Source: an uncultured Caryophanales bacterium (lineage in GTDB: Bacteria > Bacillota_I > Bacilli_A > RF39 > UBA660). From it: DNA of 43,900 nucleotides. A model generated the notes under the pieces. That model had not been told where the DNA came from. It worked only from the letters and a program-made list of their open reading frames with translations, and made no database searches. The stretch's first letter is position 1; each line of letters starts with the position of its first letter. The translations under genes and the position numbers were made by a program. The DNA is taken from the NCBI GenBank assembly GCA_946614095.1, contig CAMOGG010000008.1:1-43900 (forward strand), read 5' to 3'. Of the stretch, positions 24,276 to 32,716 are shown in pieces.

Positions 24276-24812
24276 ATGAAAATAGTAATATTACAAGGAA
24301 GTCCTAATATAAAAGGATCAACGAATTTACTTGTTGAATCATTTAAAAAAGGAGCAGAAGAATCGAATCACAAAGTAATAAGACTTGATATTAGTAAGAT
24401 GAATATCAATAACTGTATTGGTTGTATTTCTTGTGGATATGAGGGACCATGTATTTTTAAAGACGATAATGAAATAATAAAAAACGAAATATTGTCAAGT
24501 GACATGGTAGTATTCGCAACCCCTCTATATTATTATGGATTTACAGCTCAAATAAAAAAAATAATAGATAGATTTTGTTCCTATAATTCTAGTTTACATG
24601 CAAAAAAATTAAAATCATGTCTACTAGCAGTAGCATGGAATAATGATGATTGGACATTCGAAGCATTAGAAAGCCATTATAAAACACTAGTAAGATATAA
24701 TCATTTTGAAGATAAAGGAATGGTTTTAGGATATGGATGTGGTACACCATCTATGACAGAAAGTAGTAAATATATAAAAGAAGCTTATGAATTAGGAAAA
24801 AGGTTAGTATGA
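24276..24812 (+). CDS. flavodoxin family protein with Cys motif (NADPH-dependent FMN reductase-like)
   Basis: The 178-residue protein has QGSPNIKGSTNLL as the flavin phosphate loop, then CIGCISCGYEGPCIFKDD. That Cys-rich loop is found in iron-sulfur flavoproteins and related FMN reductases; four cysteines lie at about residues 47-58. ATPLYYYGFTAQIKKIIDRF is the classic second motif. Whether an iron-sulfur cluster is bound cannot be decided from the sequence. It lies in the same operon with nine bases before and twelve after. AGGAG precedes the ATG. Confidence 0.88.
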   Translation: MKIVILQGSPNIKGSTNLLVESFKKGAEESNHKVIRLDISKMNINNCIGCISCGYEGPCIFKDDNEIIKNEILSSDMVVFATPLYYYGFTAQIKKIIDRFCSYNSSLHAKKLKSCLLAVAWNNDDWTFEALESHYKTLVRYNHFEDKGMVLGYGCGTPSMTESSKYIKEAYELGKRLV

Positions 24813-24824
24813 GGTAAAAATAGA

Positions 24825-25676
24825 ATGAAAAAAATAGTAGATAATAAAAATACTTCTTTTGATTTTAATAGCAAATATGTAACATTAAATAATGGAATAA
24901 AGATGCCAATAATAGGGTTAGGAACATGGCCTTTTTCAAACGAAGATGCAGAAGAAATAGTTTATGATGCCATCAAAAACGGATATAGATTAATAGATAC
25001 AGCAGCATATTATGGAAATGAAATTGGCGTAGGAAAAGGCGTTAGAAAAGCAATCAAGGAAGGAATTATAAATAGAAAAGACATTTTTATAACATCAAAA
25101 ATCTATGCATCTACGAATCATAATAAAACAATTGAAAAATCTTTAAATAATTTAGATGTTGAGTATATTGATTTACTTCTAATTCATGAACCTGGATATG
25201 ATGATAAAGGACTGTACCAAGCAATGGAGGACTATTATAAAGATGGAAAATTAAAAGCACTAGGAATATCTAATTATTATACAAAAGAAGCTATAGAAGA
25301 AGTATTAAGTTATGCTAAAATAATCCCAGCAGTAATACAAAATGAAAACCATATCTATTATCAAAACAATGAATTACAAAAATATGTACAACAATATGGA
25401 ATAGTAATAGAAGCTTGGTATCCATTTGGTGGAAGAGGACATACCAAAGAAAGTCTGAATCATGAAATAATTATGAATTTGGCAGAAAAATATCATAAAA
25501 GTCCAGCTCAAATAATATTAAGATGGCAATTACAGTCTGGATATATAGGAATACCAGGAAGTCAAAATCCAAATCATATAAAAGACAATATTAATATATT
25601 TCACTTCGAATTATCTGATGAAGATATGAAAAAAATCACTAATATCAATGAGAACAGAAGATATGAAAATTGGTAA
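24825..25676 (+). CDS. aldo/keto reductase
   Basis: The 283-residue cytosolic NADPH-dependent (beta/alpha)8 enzyme has the complete AKR tetrad: Asp58 and Tyr63 in GYRLIDTAAYYGNE, Lys92 in TSKIYA and His121 in LLIHEP. It is of the 2,5-diketo-gluconate reductase (Dkg/AKR5) type, with GLGTWPF near the N-terminus and the C-terminal PGSQNPNHIKDNINIFHFELS segment typical of the NADPH site. The substrate is unknown; carbonyl detoxification is plausible given the flavoprotein neighbours. The start is an ATG after AGGTA. It is the last intact gene of the operon. Confidence 0.93.
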   Translation: MKKIVDNKNTSFDFNSKYVTLNNGIKMPIIGLGTWPFSNEDAEEIVYDAIKNGYRLIDTAAYYGNEIGVGKGVRKAIKEGIINRKDIFITSKIYASTNHNKTIEKSLNNLDVEYIDLLLIHEPGYDDKGLYQAMEDYYKDGKLKALGISNYYTKEAIEEVLSYAKIIPAVIQNENHIYYQNNELQKYVQQYGIVIEAWYPFGGRGHTKESLNHEIIMNLAEKYHKSPAQIILRWQLQSGYIGIPGSQNPNHIKDNINIFHFELSDEDMKKITNINENRRYENW

Positions 25677-25711
25677 CCATATAATTAAAATGGATAGTAG
25701 GAGAAAATGAT

Positions 25712-25943
25712 ATGAATAAAAGTTTATTATTCGAATGAATGCCCTTATGTAGAATATGAAGTAAAAGAATTATCTGATTATGCGAAAGAAAAAAATATAA
25801 AGATAAACTTCATAAAAATAGACTCACTAGAGAAAGCCAAAAATGTTCCCTGTATATTTAATAATTGGGCAAACTTTTATAAAGGCAAATTAATATCAAA
25901 TACGATTTTAAATGCAAAATCATTGGGAAAATTAATAAAATAA
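25712..25943 (+). pseudogene. frameshifted YoaP-like/thioredoxin-like small gene
   Basis: A good ribosome-binding site (AGGAG) precedes ATG 25712, but that frame stops after eight codons. One base off, from 25716 to the TAA at 25941-25943, a coding frame reads KVYYSNECPYVEYEVKEL, ending in NTILNAKSLGKLIK, about 75 codons. SNECPYVEYEV resembles the Cys motif of the YoaP domain, normally at the C-terminus of an acetyltransferase. A single-base shift separates the start signal from the coding frame, so this is a recent frameshift or a sequencing error. The N-terminal acetyltransferase part is absent. Confidence 0.55.
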
Positions 25944-25947
25944 GAAA

Positions 25948-25976
25948 GAGGAAACATTACTGTTTCCTTTTTTCAT
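25948..25976. terminator. bidirectional terminator
   Basis: AGGAAAC and GTTTCCT form a 7-bp stem with an ATTACT loop, A-rich on the left and T-rich on the right. It serves the redox operon and the convergent minus-strand gene. Confidence 0.75.
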
Positions 25977-26761
25977 TTTCTATTATGATAGGTTTTAATC
26001 TTAATCGTTTCAGGATTCTTTTTTACTTCATCATATTCTGTAAGTAATTGTTTGATATTCATTTTCTTTAATCTAGGATGTTGTTGGAAGAGAGAATCCC
26101 ATACATCAAATAATTCTTCTCCAGGTATTTTAGTAATAACTTCTGGTTTTACTAATCTATAGTAATCCTCCTTTTTCATCACAATATTAGCAGTTGTTTC
26201 AAATACTTTCAAATCAGACTCCACAAAGCTATGTAAAAATCTTAAATTAGCTTGTGGTTCATGCAAGAAAGCAGTTACGACATCATTTTGTCCGCTAAAT
26301 TGTATGGATGATTCATGACATCTTCCATTATAAGCTCCATTATATTCATCTCGAAAAAGATGAAAAGAATTCAAAAAAGAAGAATAACCAAGATTTTGAA
26401 AAGATTTTTTTAAAATATCAGAAAATCCTTGTATCCAGAATTGAAAATCAACTTCTCCTAACAAAGTTTGAAAGTGATTCAGTGAATCATCCCTCGTAAT
26501 AGATTGAATATAGGGATGTTTTAAAAAAGATTTTCTTTTCATAGGACTTTGTAAAGCATAGAATCGAACAAGAAAGAATAGATAAGCATCCCTATCAATT
26601 TCATAATCTTTAAAAAACTTACTTTTTATATCTTCTGGTAATTGTAAAAAACTAAGATAAACATCTCCGAAAGAATTCTTTGGCCCATATTGTTCCATTT
26701 TATGAAAAAAGTCATTACTATTTCTTTCATAAGCTTCAACATCATAATAATCATAAATCAT
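25973..26761 (-). CDS. hypothetical cytosolic protein, unknown
   Basis: The protein of about 262 residues has no signal peptide or TM segment and no family I recognise. It is rich in aromatic residues (Phe, Tyr) with segments such as FDVWDSLFQQHPRLKK, LHEPQANLRFLHSF and FWIQGFSDILKKSF. It has no obvious catalytic signature; isolated His and Cys residues (GRCHESS) do not form a known motif. Start 26761 is chosen because AGGTGA lies seven bases upstream. It is divergent from murD and ends at a shared terminator. Confidence 0.65.
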   Translation of the reverse strand: MIYDYYDVEAYERNSNDFFHKMEQYGPKNSFGDVYLSFLQLPEDIKSKFFKDYEIDRDAYLFFLVRFYALQSPMKRKSFLKHPYIQSITRDDSLNHFQTLLGEVDFQFWIQGFSDILKKSFQNLGYSSFLNSFHLFRDEYNGAYNGRCHESSIQFSGQNDVVTAFLHEPQANLRFLHSFVESDLKVFETTANIVMKKEDYYRLVKPEVITKIPGEELFDVWDSLFQQHPRLKKMNIKQLLTEYDEVKKNPETIKIKTYHNRK

Positions 26762-26822
26762 ATAAATCACCTGTTTATTGGCATATTATATATAATTTAT
26801 CCAAATATGAAAAGGGAAATAG

Positions 26823-26851
26823 TAGTAAAAAAGTCCAATTTATAGTATACT
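26823..26851 (+). promoter_or_regulatory. weak promoter of murD-murI
   Basis: TAGTAA (26823-26828), 17 bases, TATACT (26846-26851). The -10 is good and the -35 weak. It lies in the divergent gap with the minus-strand gene at 25973-26761. Confidence 0.4.
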
Positions 26852-26866
26852 GAAACTGGTGATAAA

Positions 26867-28222
26867 ATGTTTGAAAAGAAAAAAATATTAATATTAGGAA
26901 TGGCAAGAAGTGGCTATCAAGCTGCCAAAGTATTAATCAAAAGAGGAAATGAAGTAATCTTAAATGATGGAGGAAAAGAAGAAAAACAAGATCCTTCGCA
27001 AATCAAAGAATTAAAGGAATTAGGAGTACAATTATTATTTGGATCTCATCCAGATGATTTATTAGATGATTCTTTTGATTATTTAATAAAGAATCCAGGA
27101 GTTCCTATTGATCATAAATATGTCCTAAAAGCAAAAGAACTAGGAATTGAAGTAATTAATGAAGTAGAGATGTCTTACCGATTATTACCAAAGAATGTTG
27201 AATTAATTGGAATTACAGGTACCAATGGAAAGACAACGACTACAACCATAACTTATGAAATTATGAAAAAAGCATTTGGTGATAAAGTTCACCTAGCAGG
27301 AAATATTGGCTACCCATTATCAAGTATTTTAGAGAAAGTCCAAGAAAATGACATTATCGTAATGGAATGCTCTTGTCAACAGGGAGAAAACTTTATCGAT
27401 TTTCATCCACATGTTGGAGTAATAACAAATTTCTCAGAAGCTCATATCGATTTTATGAAAACCTATGAACATTATAAAAATACAAAGTCTAAGATGCTAT
27501 ACAATCAGTCAAAAGAAGATATTGCGATTCTAAATCATGATAATGAAGACGTTATAGAAGAAACGAAAAACATTGTATCCAAGAAAAAGTACTTCTCAAG
27601 TAAAGAAAAAATAGAGGGCTGTTACTTAAAAGATTCTTCTATCTACTATTATGGAGACAAAGTATTAAACATTAATGATATTAAAATAAAAGGAATGCAT
27701 AACGTAGAAAATGTCATGGCAGCAATCATGGTTGTAAAAGAATATAAGGTATCAAATGACATCATTAAAGAAGTTGTGAAAAAATTTAGAGGAGTAGAAC
27801 ATCGATTAGAATATGTAGATACCGTAGATGGAGTAGAATATTACAATGATACAGAAGCAACTAATATAAAATGTTGTCAGATTGCTCTTTCTTCCTTCCA
27901 AAAACCAATAATTCTATTCTTAGGAGGATTAGAAAGAGGACAAGACTTTTCTGATTTAGATGGTTACCTTGAACATGTAAAAGAAATCATCGCTATCGGT
28001 CAATGTAGAGAAAGAGTAGTAGAATTTGCCAAAGAAAGAAATATAACTGTATACTCATATGAACATTTAGTAGATGGTTTTGATAAAGCTGTAGAAACAT
28101 CAGAAAAAGGAGATATAGTCCTATTATCTCCAGCAAGTGCTAGTTGGGATCAATATAAAGAATGTGAAGTAAGAGGAGCAGAATTTAAAGAGAAAGTAAT
28201 GGCGATAAAGCATGAAAAATAA
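26867..28222 (+). CDS. murD: UDP-N-acetylmuramoylalanine--D-glutamate ligase
   Basis: The 451-residue cytosolic Mur ligase adds D-glutamate to UDP-MurNAc-L-alanine, with ATP, in peptidoglycan precursor synthesis. It has the N-terminal Rossmann segment ILGMARSGYQAAKVL, the ATP-binding loop GTNGKT at residues 118-123, HLAGNIGYP, the metal-site MECSCQQ region and HRLEYVDTVDGVEYYNDTEATN in the central and C-terminal domains. The length and order are those of MurD. GGTGAT is the ribosome-binding site. It overlaps murI by 11 bases, so the D-glutamate-making and D-glutamate-adding enzymes are coupled. Confidence 0.97.
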   Translation: MFEKKKILILGMARSGYQAAKVLIKRGNEVILNDGGKEEKQDPSQIKELKELGVQLLFGSHPDDLLDDSFDYLIKNPGVPIDHKYVLKAKELGIEVINEVEMSYRLLPKNVELIGITGTNGKTTTTTITYEIMKKAFGDKVHLAGNIGYPLSSILEKVQENDIIVMECSCQQGENFIDFHPHVGVITNFSEAHIDFMKTYEHYKNTKSKMLYNQSKEDIAILNHDNEDVIEETKNIVSKKKYFSSKEKIEGCYLKDSSIYYYGDKVLNINDIKIKGMHNVENVMAAIMVVKEYKVSNDIIKEVVKKFRGVEHRLEYVDTVDGVEYYNDTEATNIKCCQIALSSFQKPIILFLGGLERGQDFSDLDGYLEHVKEIIAIGQCRERVVEFAKERNITVYSYEHLVDGFDKAVETSEKGDIVLLSPASASWDQYKECEVRGAEFKEKVMAIKHEK

Positions 28223-28973
28223 AAGAGAAAAAATAGGAGTATTTGATTCTGGTTTAGGAGGACTATCCATCTTAAAAGAATTAAGAAAACTCCTTCCAAA
28301 TGAAGATTATCTCTTCTATGAAGATAGTATTCATAATCCTTATGGAGAAAAGACCAAAGAAGAATTACTAGAAATCACATCAAATATAGTAGATTATTTA
28401 TTAAAAGAACAATGTAAGATTATCGTAATTGCTTGTAATACCGCAACAACTTGTTGTATGAAAGAATTAAGAAAAAAATATCCAGATACCATCTTTGTAG
28501 GAACAGTACCTGCTATTAAAGTTGCATATGATAATCACTGTAAAAAAACAATTATATTATCTACTCCAAATACAATGAAATCAAAAAGAGTAGATGAACT
28601 ATTACATGATTATAAAAAAAATGATCAAGAAATAATCAATATCTCTGGAGAAAATCTTGCTAACTTAATTGAACAAGATAAAAAAGAAGAAATAAATCAA
28701 TTACTGAAACGCCTCTTAAATGATTATAAGGAAGAAGCAGATTCCATTGTCTTGGGATGTACACATTATCCATTAATAAAAGATCAAATTCAAAAAGTAA
28801 TACCCAATGCTATATTGATAGATAGTTCCATTGGAGTATCCAATGAAGTAAAAAGACAATTAAAAGAAAATAATCTATTAAAGGATTCAGAAGAAGAAGG
28901 ACAATTAACGATAATCAATACAAAAGATAAAAAATTAATCAATAGAAGTTGGGAAATATTAGAAAAAAAATGA
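28212..28973 (+). CDS. murI: glutamate racemase
   Basis: The 253-residue cofactor-independent racemase interconverts L- and D-glutamate and supplies D-glutamate to MurD. It has GVFDSGLGGLSIL at the N-terminus, and the two catalytic cysteines Cys75 (in IACNTATT) and Cys183 (in GCTHYPLI) are both present. The length is slightly short of the usual 260-270. It lacks a strong ribosome-binding site and overlaps murD by 11 bases, implying translational coupling. A terminator follows at 28986. Confidence 0.96.
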   Translation: MKNKREKIGVFDSGLGGLSILKELRKLLPNEDYLFYEDSIHNPYGEKTKEELLEITSNIVDYLLKEQCKIIVIACNTATTCCMKELRKKYPDTIFVGTVPAIKVAYDNHCKKTIILSTPNTMKSKRVDELLHDYKKNDQEIINISGENLANLIEQDKKEEINQLLKRLLNDYKEEADSIVLGCTHYPLIKDQIQKVIPNAILIDSSIGVSNEVKRQLKENNLLKDSEEEGQLTIINTKDKKLINRSWEILEKK

Positions 28974-28985
28974 TATCATAGATGA

Positions 28986-29014
28986 AACAAAGTAGAAATA
29001 CTACTTTGTTTTCA
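28986..29014 (+). terminator. intrinsic terminator of murD-murI
   Basis: ACAAAGTAG and CTACTTTGT form a 9-bp stem around an AAATA loop, followed by TTTTC. Confidence 0.7.
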
Positions 29015-29064
29015 TTTGTAAAAGAATATGATAAAATAAAGAAAATGAAAAGGTTGGAGTGAAC

Positions 29065-30123
29065 ATGAAGAAAAGATTAAAAGTATTATTATTAATAATG
29101 ATTACAGGAATCCTATTAGTATTTGTCTATCATAATGACAGATTCTATTCCGAAGAAATTATGAAAATAAAAAAAATAGAAACAATAGAAAAAGACACCT
29201 CTACAAATTCATTAGGTTTAAAAGAAGAATACCAGACTAAGAAAATAATAGGTTACATCACGAATGGAGAAAAGAAAGGAAAAAAAGAAGAAGTTCTCTA
29301 TGAAGAAAGCTATTCTTCTGTAGTAACTGAAAAATATCAAGTAGGAGACAAAGTCTTTATCAAAGACAATGAAATAGACGGTTTAAAAAGAGATTTTTAT
29401 ATTACATTACTAATATCGATTTTTATATTACTAATCTACATTGTAGGTGAATATAAAGGATTATTATCTCTAGTAAGTGTTATCCTAAATATTATGATTT
29501 TTTATATCGGTTTATTTTTATATTTTAAAGGAATCAATTTATTATTATTATGTATCACAGAATCCATATTATTCTCAATTTTATCATTAGGAATATCCAA
29601 TGGTTGGAATAAAAAAACACAATCAGCGATTGTATCAAGTATTACAACAATTATCATGATTGCTATGGTAGTAGGAGTAATTGCTAAAACAACACATTAT
29701 TCAGGTATTTATTTTAATGAATTACAGTTTCTAACAGTACCACCAGAAGATGTCTTACTACCAGAGCTATTAATTGGTTGTATGGGAGCAGTGATGGATG
29801 TAGCAATTACTATTTCATCTGCTTTATCAGAATTAATAGAGAAAAATAAAAAAATCAGTAAGGAAAAACTACAAGAATCATCCAAAGAAATCGGAAAAGA
29901 TATTATGAGTACAATGACTAATGTACTATTCTTTACGTATCTTTGTGCTGGCCTACCACTTTTTGTTTTAGCAATTAGAAATGGTTATTCTATGACACAG
30001 TATCTTACAACGAATTATTCATTAGAGATTACTCGCTTTCTAGTAGGAAGTATTGGTATTATCGCAACCATTCCCATCTCAACCATTATTTCGATTCATC
30101 TATTGAAAGGAGAAAAAATATGA
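29065..30123 (+). CDS. YibE/F family membrane protein (first of a pair)
   Basis: The protein has about 352 residues. An N-terminal helix (about residues 8-24) precedes an extracytoplasmic domain of about 85 residues with beta character (KIIGYITNGEKKGKKEEVLYE). Seven or so further helices follow in two clusters. ELLIGCMGAVMDVAITISSALSELIEKN (partial) is the family's most conserved stretch, with the polar SSAL segment in a helix. YibE/F proteins are probable transporters of unknown substrate. ATG 29065 fits TTGGAG. It overlaps the second YibE/F gene by ATGA. Confidence 0.88.
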   Translation: MKKRLKVLLLIMITGILLVFVYHNDRFYSEEIMKIKKIETIEKDTSTNSLGLKEEYQTKKIIGYITNGEKKGKKEEVLYEESYSSVVTEKYQVGDKVFIKDNEIDGLKRDFYITLLISIFILLIYIVGEYKGLLSLVSVILNIMIFYIGLFLYFKGINLLLLCITESILFSILSLGISNGWNKKTQSAIVSSITTIIMIAMVVGVIAKTTHYSGIYFNELQFLTVPPEDVLLPELLIGCMGAVMDVAITISSALSELIEKNKKISKEKLQESSKEIGKDIMSTMTNVLFFTYLCAGLPLFVLAIRNGYSMTQYLTTNYSLEITRFLVGSIGIIATIPISTIISIHLLKGEKI

Positions 30124-30872
30124 ATTTAATATTAGGAATCATTCTCTTTCTATTAATGATTTCCATTGATAAAAAAAGAGGATTAAAATTATTTATGTCT
30201 CTTGTCTTAAACTTTCTGATTCTAATCATTCTTTTTTCCTTAATCGCAGTTGGAATAAATCCCATTATTTGTTCAATATTAGCTTGTCTTGCAGTAAGCT
30301 ATATTATTCTATTTATGGTGAATGGAGATAATGTAAAAACAAGAACTTCTTTTGTATCCGTAATAGTTGTATTAATGATTCTTACAATTTTAATTTTTAT
30401 GATGACAAATCTATCAAGAATTGCTGGTTTTGGATATGAATCCTTAGAAGAAATTAATATGTTTTCTTATGATGTTCGAATAGATTTTACAGAAATAGCA
30501 ATTTCTTTAATATTAATTAGTTTAATAGGAGCAACCGTTGATGCATCAATTGCAATCTCATCAGCACTATTTGAAGTTCATAAAAACAACAAACATTTAT
30601 CCAAGAAAGAATTATTTCAATCCGGAATGAATATTGGAAAAGATATTTTATGTACAACAAGTAATACACTATTGTTTGCTTTTTTAGGAGACTTTATGAC
30701 TCTTGTAATATGGTATTATATGAGTAAATATTCATTTTTAGATATCATCAATTCAAAAACATTTGTAGAAGAATTGATGAAAATTCTTTTTAGTGCAATA
30801 GGATGTGTCTTAATTATCCCAATAACATCTTATGTAACTAGTACTTCATTATTAAAAGAAAATAGTAAATAA
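30120..30872 (+). CDS. YibE/F family membrane protein (second of a pair)
   Basis: The 250-residue membrane protein is made almost entirely of helices. It lacks the large extracytoplasmic N-terminal domain of its partner but repeats its core motif GATVDASIAISSALFEVHK near residues 140-158. This indicates that the two genes arose from one and probably form a heteromeric complex. It starts inside the upstream stop (ATGA). The next gene (DUF1848) follows after 18 bases, possibly in the same transcript. Confidence 0.87.
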   Translation: MNLILGIILFLLMISIDKKRGLKLFMSLVLNFLILIILFSLIAVGINPIICSILACLAVSYIILFMVNGDNVKTRTSFVSVIVVLMILTILIFMMTNLSRIAGFGYESLEEINMFSYDVRIDFTEIAISLILISLIGATVDASIAISSALFEVHKNNKHLSKKELFQSGMNIGKDILCTTSNTLLFAFLGDFMTLVIWYYMSKYSFLDIINSKTFVEELMKILFSAIGCVLIIPITSYVTSTSLLKENSK

Positions 30873-30890
30873 AAGATAGGAGACAATAAA

Positions 30891-31781
30891 ATGATACTAA
30901 ATGTAAGTGGAAGAACTGATATAGTTGCCTTTTATTCTGATTGGTTTATGAATCGTATCAAAGAAGGATATTTTGATGTAAGAAATCCATTTAATCCAAA
31001 ATTAGTCAGTAGAATTAATTTAGAAGATGTAGATTTAATTCTTTTTTGTACCAAGAATCCAATTCCTATTCTAGATAAGATAAAAGATATTTCAAAGAAA
31101 GTATATTTTCATATTACATTAACCCCCTATAAAAAAGATATAGAACCTAATGTCCCTAATAAAAAGAAAATAGTAGAAGCAATTAAAAAACTATCAGAAC
31201 TAGTAGGAAAAGAAAATATTGTCATACGTTATGATCCAGTCTTTATAAACAAAATCTATACATTAGAGTATCATAAAAAGGCATTTGAAAGAGTATGTAG
31301 TCTATTAGAAGGATATGTAAGTAAAATATTAATATCATTTTTAGATGACTATAAAAACGTAAGAAATCATCAAGACACAATTCAAAGTGAAATATTAGAA
31401 GAATCTGACTATCGAGAAATAGGAACATCATTTAGTGAAAGTGCCAAAAAGCATCACCTAACAGTACACACCTGCTTTGAAGAAAGAAATCTAGTGGAAT
31501 ATGGATTTATAATAGAGGATTGTATGTCCAGAGAATTAGCTTTCCAACTAACAGGAAAAATCTATAAAGAAGAATGGAAAGCGAGAAAAGAAAAGAAATG
31601 TCATTGTGTCCAAATGGTTGATATTGGTGTTTACAATACTTGTAGCCATTTTTGTAAATATTGCTATGCTAATTATGATGAAAAAAAAGTAAGAGAAAAT
31701 AGAGAGAAACATAATCCAAATTCTTCTCTACTAATTGGGAAAATATCAAAAGAAGATACCATAAAAGAAAGAAGAAAATAA
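30891..31781 (+). CDS. DUF1848 family protein with C-terminal Cys cluster
   Basis: The 296-residue cytosolic protein has features of DUF1848: NVSGRTDIVAFYSDWFMNRI at the start, LILFCTKNP, YFHITLTPYKKDIEPN, VIRYDPVF, and at about residues 243-264 the cysteine set CHC followed by CSHFCKYC. The CSHFCKYC CxxxCxxC spacing is that of radical SAM enzymes, but it sits near the C-terminus, whereas radical SAM proteins carry it near the N-terminus. The fold also recalls spore photoproduct lyase-type proteins. The reaction is unknown; an iron-sulfur cluster is likely. The start has AGGAG upstream. Confidence 0.87.
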   Translation: MILNVSGRTDIVAFYSDWFMNRIKEGYFDVRNPFNPKLVSRINLEDVDLILFCTKNPIPILDKIKDISKKVYFHITLTPYKKDIEPNVPNKKKIVEAIKKLSELVGKENIVIRYDPVFINKIYTLEYHKKAFERVCSLLEGYVSKILISFLDDYKNVRNHQDTIQSEILEESDYREIGTSFSESAKKHHLTVHTCFEERNLVEYGFIIEDCMSRELAFQLTGKIYKEEWKARKEKKCHCVQMVDIGVYNTCSHFCKYCYANYDEKKVRENREKHNPNSSLLIGKISKEDTIKERRK

Positions 31782-31944
31782 TCCCATTATTGACGAAGAA
31801 ATAAAAATGATTTCTTTTGATATTATCTTTAGTTTTGATGAAGAACAACCAGAAACTTCAATTCAAGAAATCAAAAATAAACTAAAGAAAAAATATCCAA
31901 AGTATGAATATAGTGTTATTTTAGATGCTGATATTTCAGAATAA
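31780..31944 (+). pseudogene. C-terminal remnant of a cation diffusion facilitator protein
   Basis: A short frame runs from before the DUF1848 stop to the TAA at 31942-31944. Its only ATG (31807) gives 45 residues and has no ribosome-binding site. The encoded MISFDIIFSFDEE, then KYPKYEYSVILDADISE, matches the cytosolic metal-binding/dimerisation tail of cation-efflux (CDF) transporters. These usually end in 'SFD(I/V)..(S/D)F...YP.Y...(I/V)..D.D.S(D/E)'. No membrane part is present. It is most simply the 3' end of a deleted efflux gene, or less likely a stand-alone small domain. Confidence 0.55.
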
Positions 31945-31976
31945 AAGAGTTCATCAAGAACTCTTATTTTTTGAAA
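31945..31976. terminator. bidirectional terminator
   Basis: AGAGTTC and GAACTCT form a 7-bp stem with a short ATCAA loop; A residues precede and T residues follow. It ends the convergent minus-strand VanX-like gene as well. Confidence 0.75.
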
Positions 31977-32602
31977 GAAGAACGACTAATAAAAATATTG
32001 AAATATGAATCAGGAAAAGGTTCTTCATCCAAGGTAAAATGCCACCATTCTTCTTCAATAGGAAGAAAACCATATTTTTTCATAATATTTTGTAAAAATA
32101 AGCGGTTATTTTTTGCGTCACATGAAAGATTATGGTAAGAAATATGAGAGGAATCAGAAAAAAGATCAAAGTATCCACCCATGTCTAGTTCTTTACCAGT
32201 ATCTCTATTACAGATTGTTAAATCAACTGTACTTCCACGGCTGTGACTAGACTTTTTAGAAATATATCCACGTGGAATTAATTTTGATTTATCAAGATTA
32301 GGATAGAAAACATCTTTCATTTTAATGTCATCAAGGTCTTTTGACCATTCAAGAAAAGCTTGAACTGCCATAGTAGGACGATAAGCATCAAATATTTTAA
32401 GACAAAGATTATATTTTTTTAGTTCTTGATTAATCATTTTTAATCGAATAGCAGCTGCTCGACTGACAATAGCAATCTCCTCCAAGTAACCAGGAATGCG
32501 CTTTCCTATAAAGTTATAATCAGAATAATAACGTATATCATAAAATGCATCTGTCAAAATATCATTTAAAATGACAAATTCATTAGAATCAAAAAAATCC
32601 AT
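31964..32602 (-). CDS. VanX/DdpX-type D-alanyl-D-alanine dipeptidase
   Basis: The protein has 212 residues and belongs to M15D. It is a zinc dipeptidase that hydrolyses D-Ala-D-Ala. The zinc ligands are His120 and Asp127 in SSHSRGSTVD, and His188 with the catalytic base Glu185 is in EWWHF. FDAYRPTMAVQAF, with its Arg, and DIRYYSDYNFIG are also typical. No signal peptide is seen, so it should act in the cytosol, as VanX does. No VanA/VanH ligase or dehydrogenase is nearby, so a role in D-Ala-D-Ala recycling is more likely than vancomycin resistance. Start 32602 places AGAGGGGA correctly. Confidence 0.93.
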   Translation of the reverse strand: MDFFDSNEFVILNDILTDAFYDIRYYSDYNFIGKRIPGYLEEIAIVSRAAAIRLKMINQELKKYNLCLKIFDAYRPTMAVQAFLEWSKDLDDIKMKDVFYPNLDKSKLIPRGYISKKSSHSRGSTVDLTICNRDTGKELDMGGYFDLFSDSSHISYHNLSCDAKNNRLFLQNIMKKYGFLPIEEEWWHFTLDEEPFPDSYFNIFISRSSFKK

Positions 32603-32672
32603 AGAAATCATCCCCTCTACATACATTAAAGTATTATAACATATAAATTTAGAGAAAAAGGATTTGAAAATA

Positions 32673-32701
32673 TAGACTGCAAATTCTAGGAGTAGTATAA
32701 T
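32673..32701 (+). promoter_or_regulatory. promoter of P-type ATPase gene
   Basis: TAGACT (32673-32678), 17 bases, TATAAT (32696-32701). The normal 17-base spacer argues against a MerR/CueR-type twisted promoter. No CopY-type TACAnnTGTA box was seen. Confidence 0.5.
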
Positions 32702-32716
32702 AACAATGGTGAAAAA

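Noticed and set aside
31964-32602. Vancomycin-resistance (van) cluster
   Set aside because: Only a VanX-like dipeptidase is present; VanH, VanA-type ligase and VanRS are not seen.
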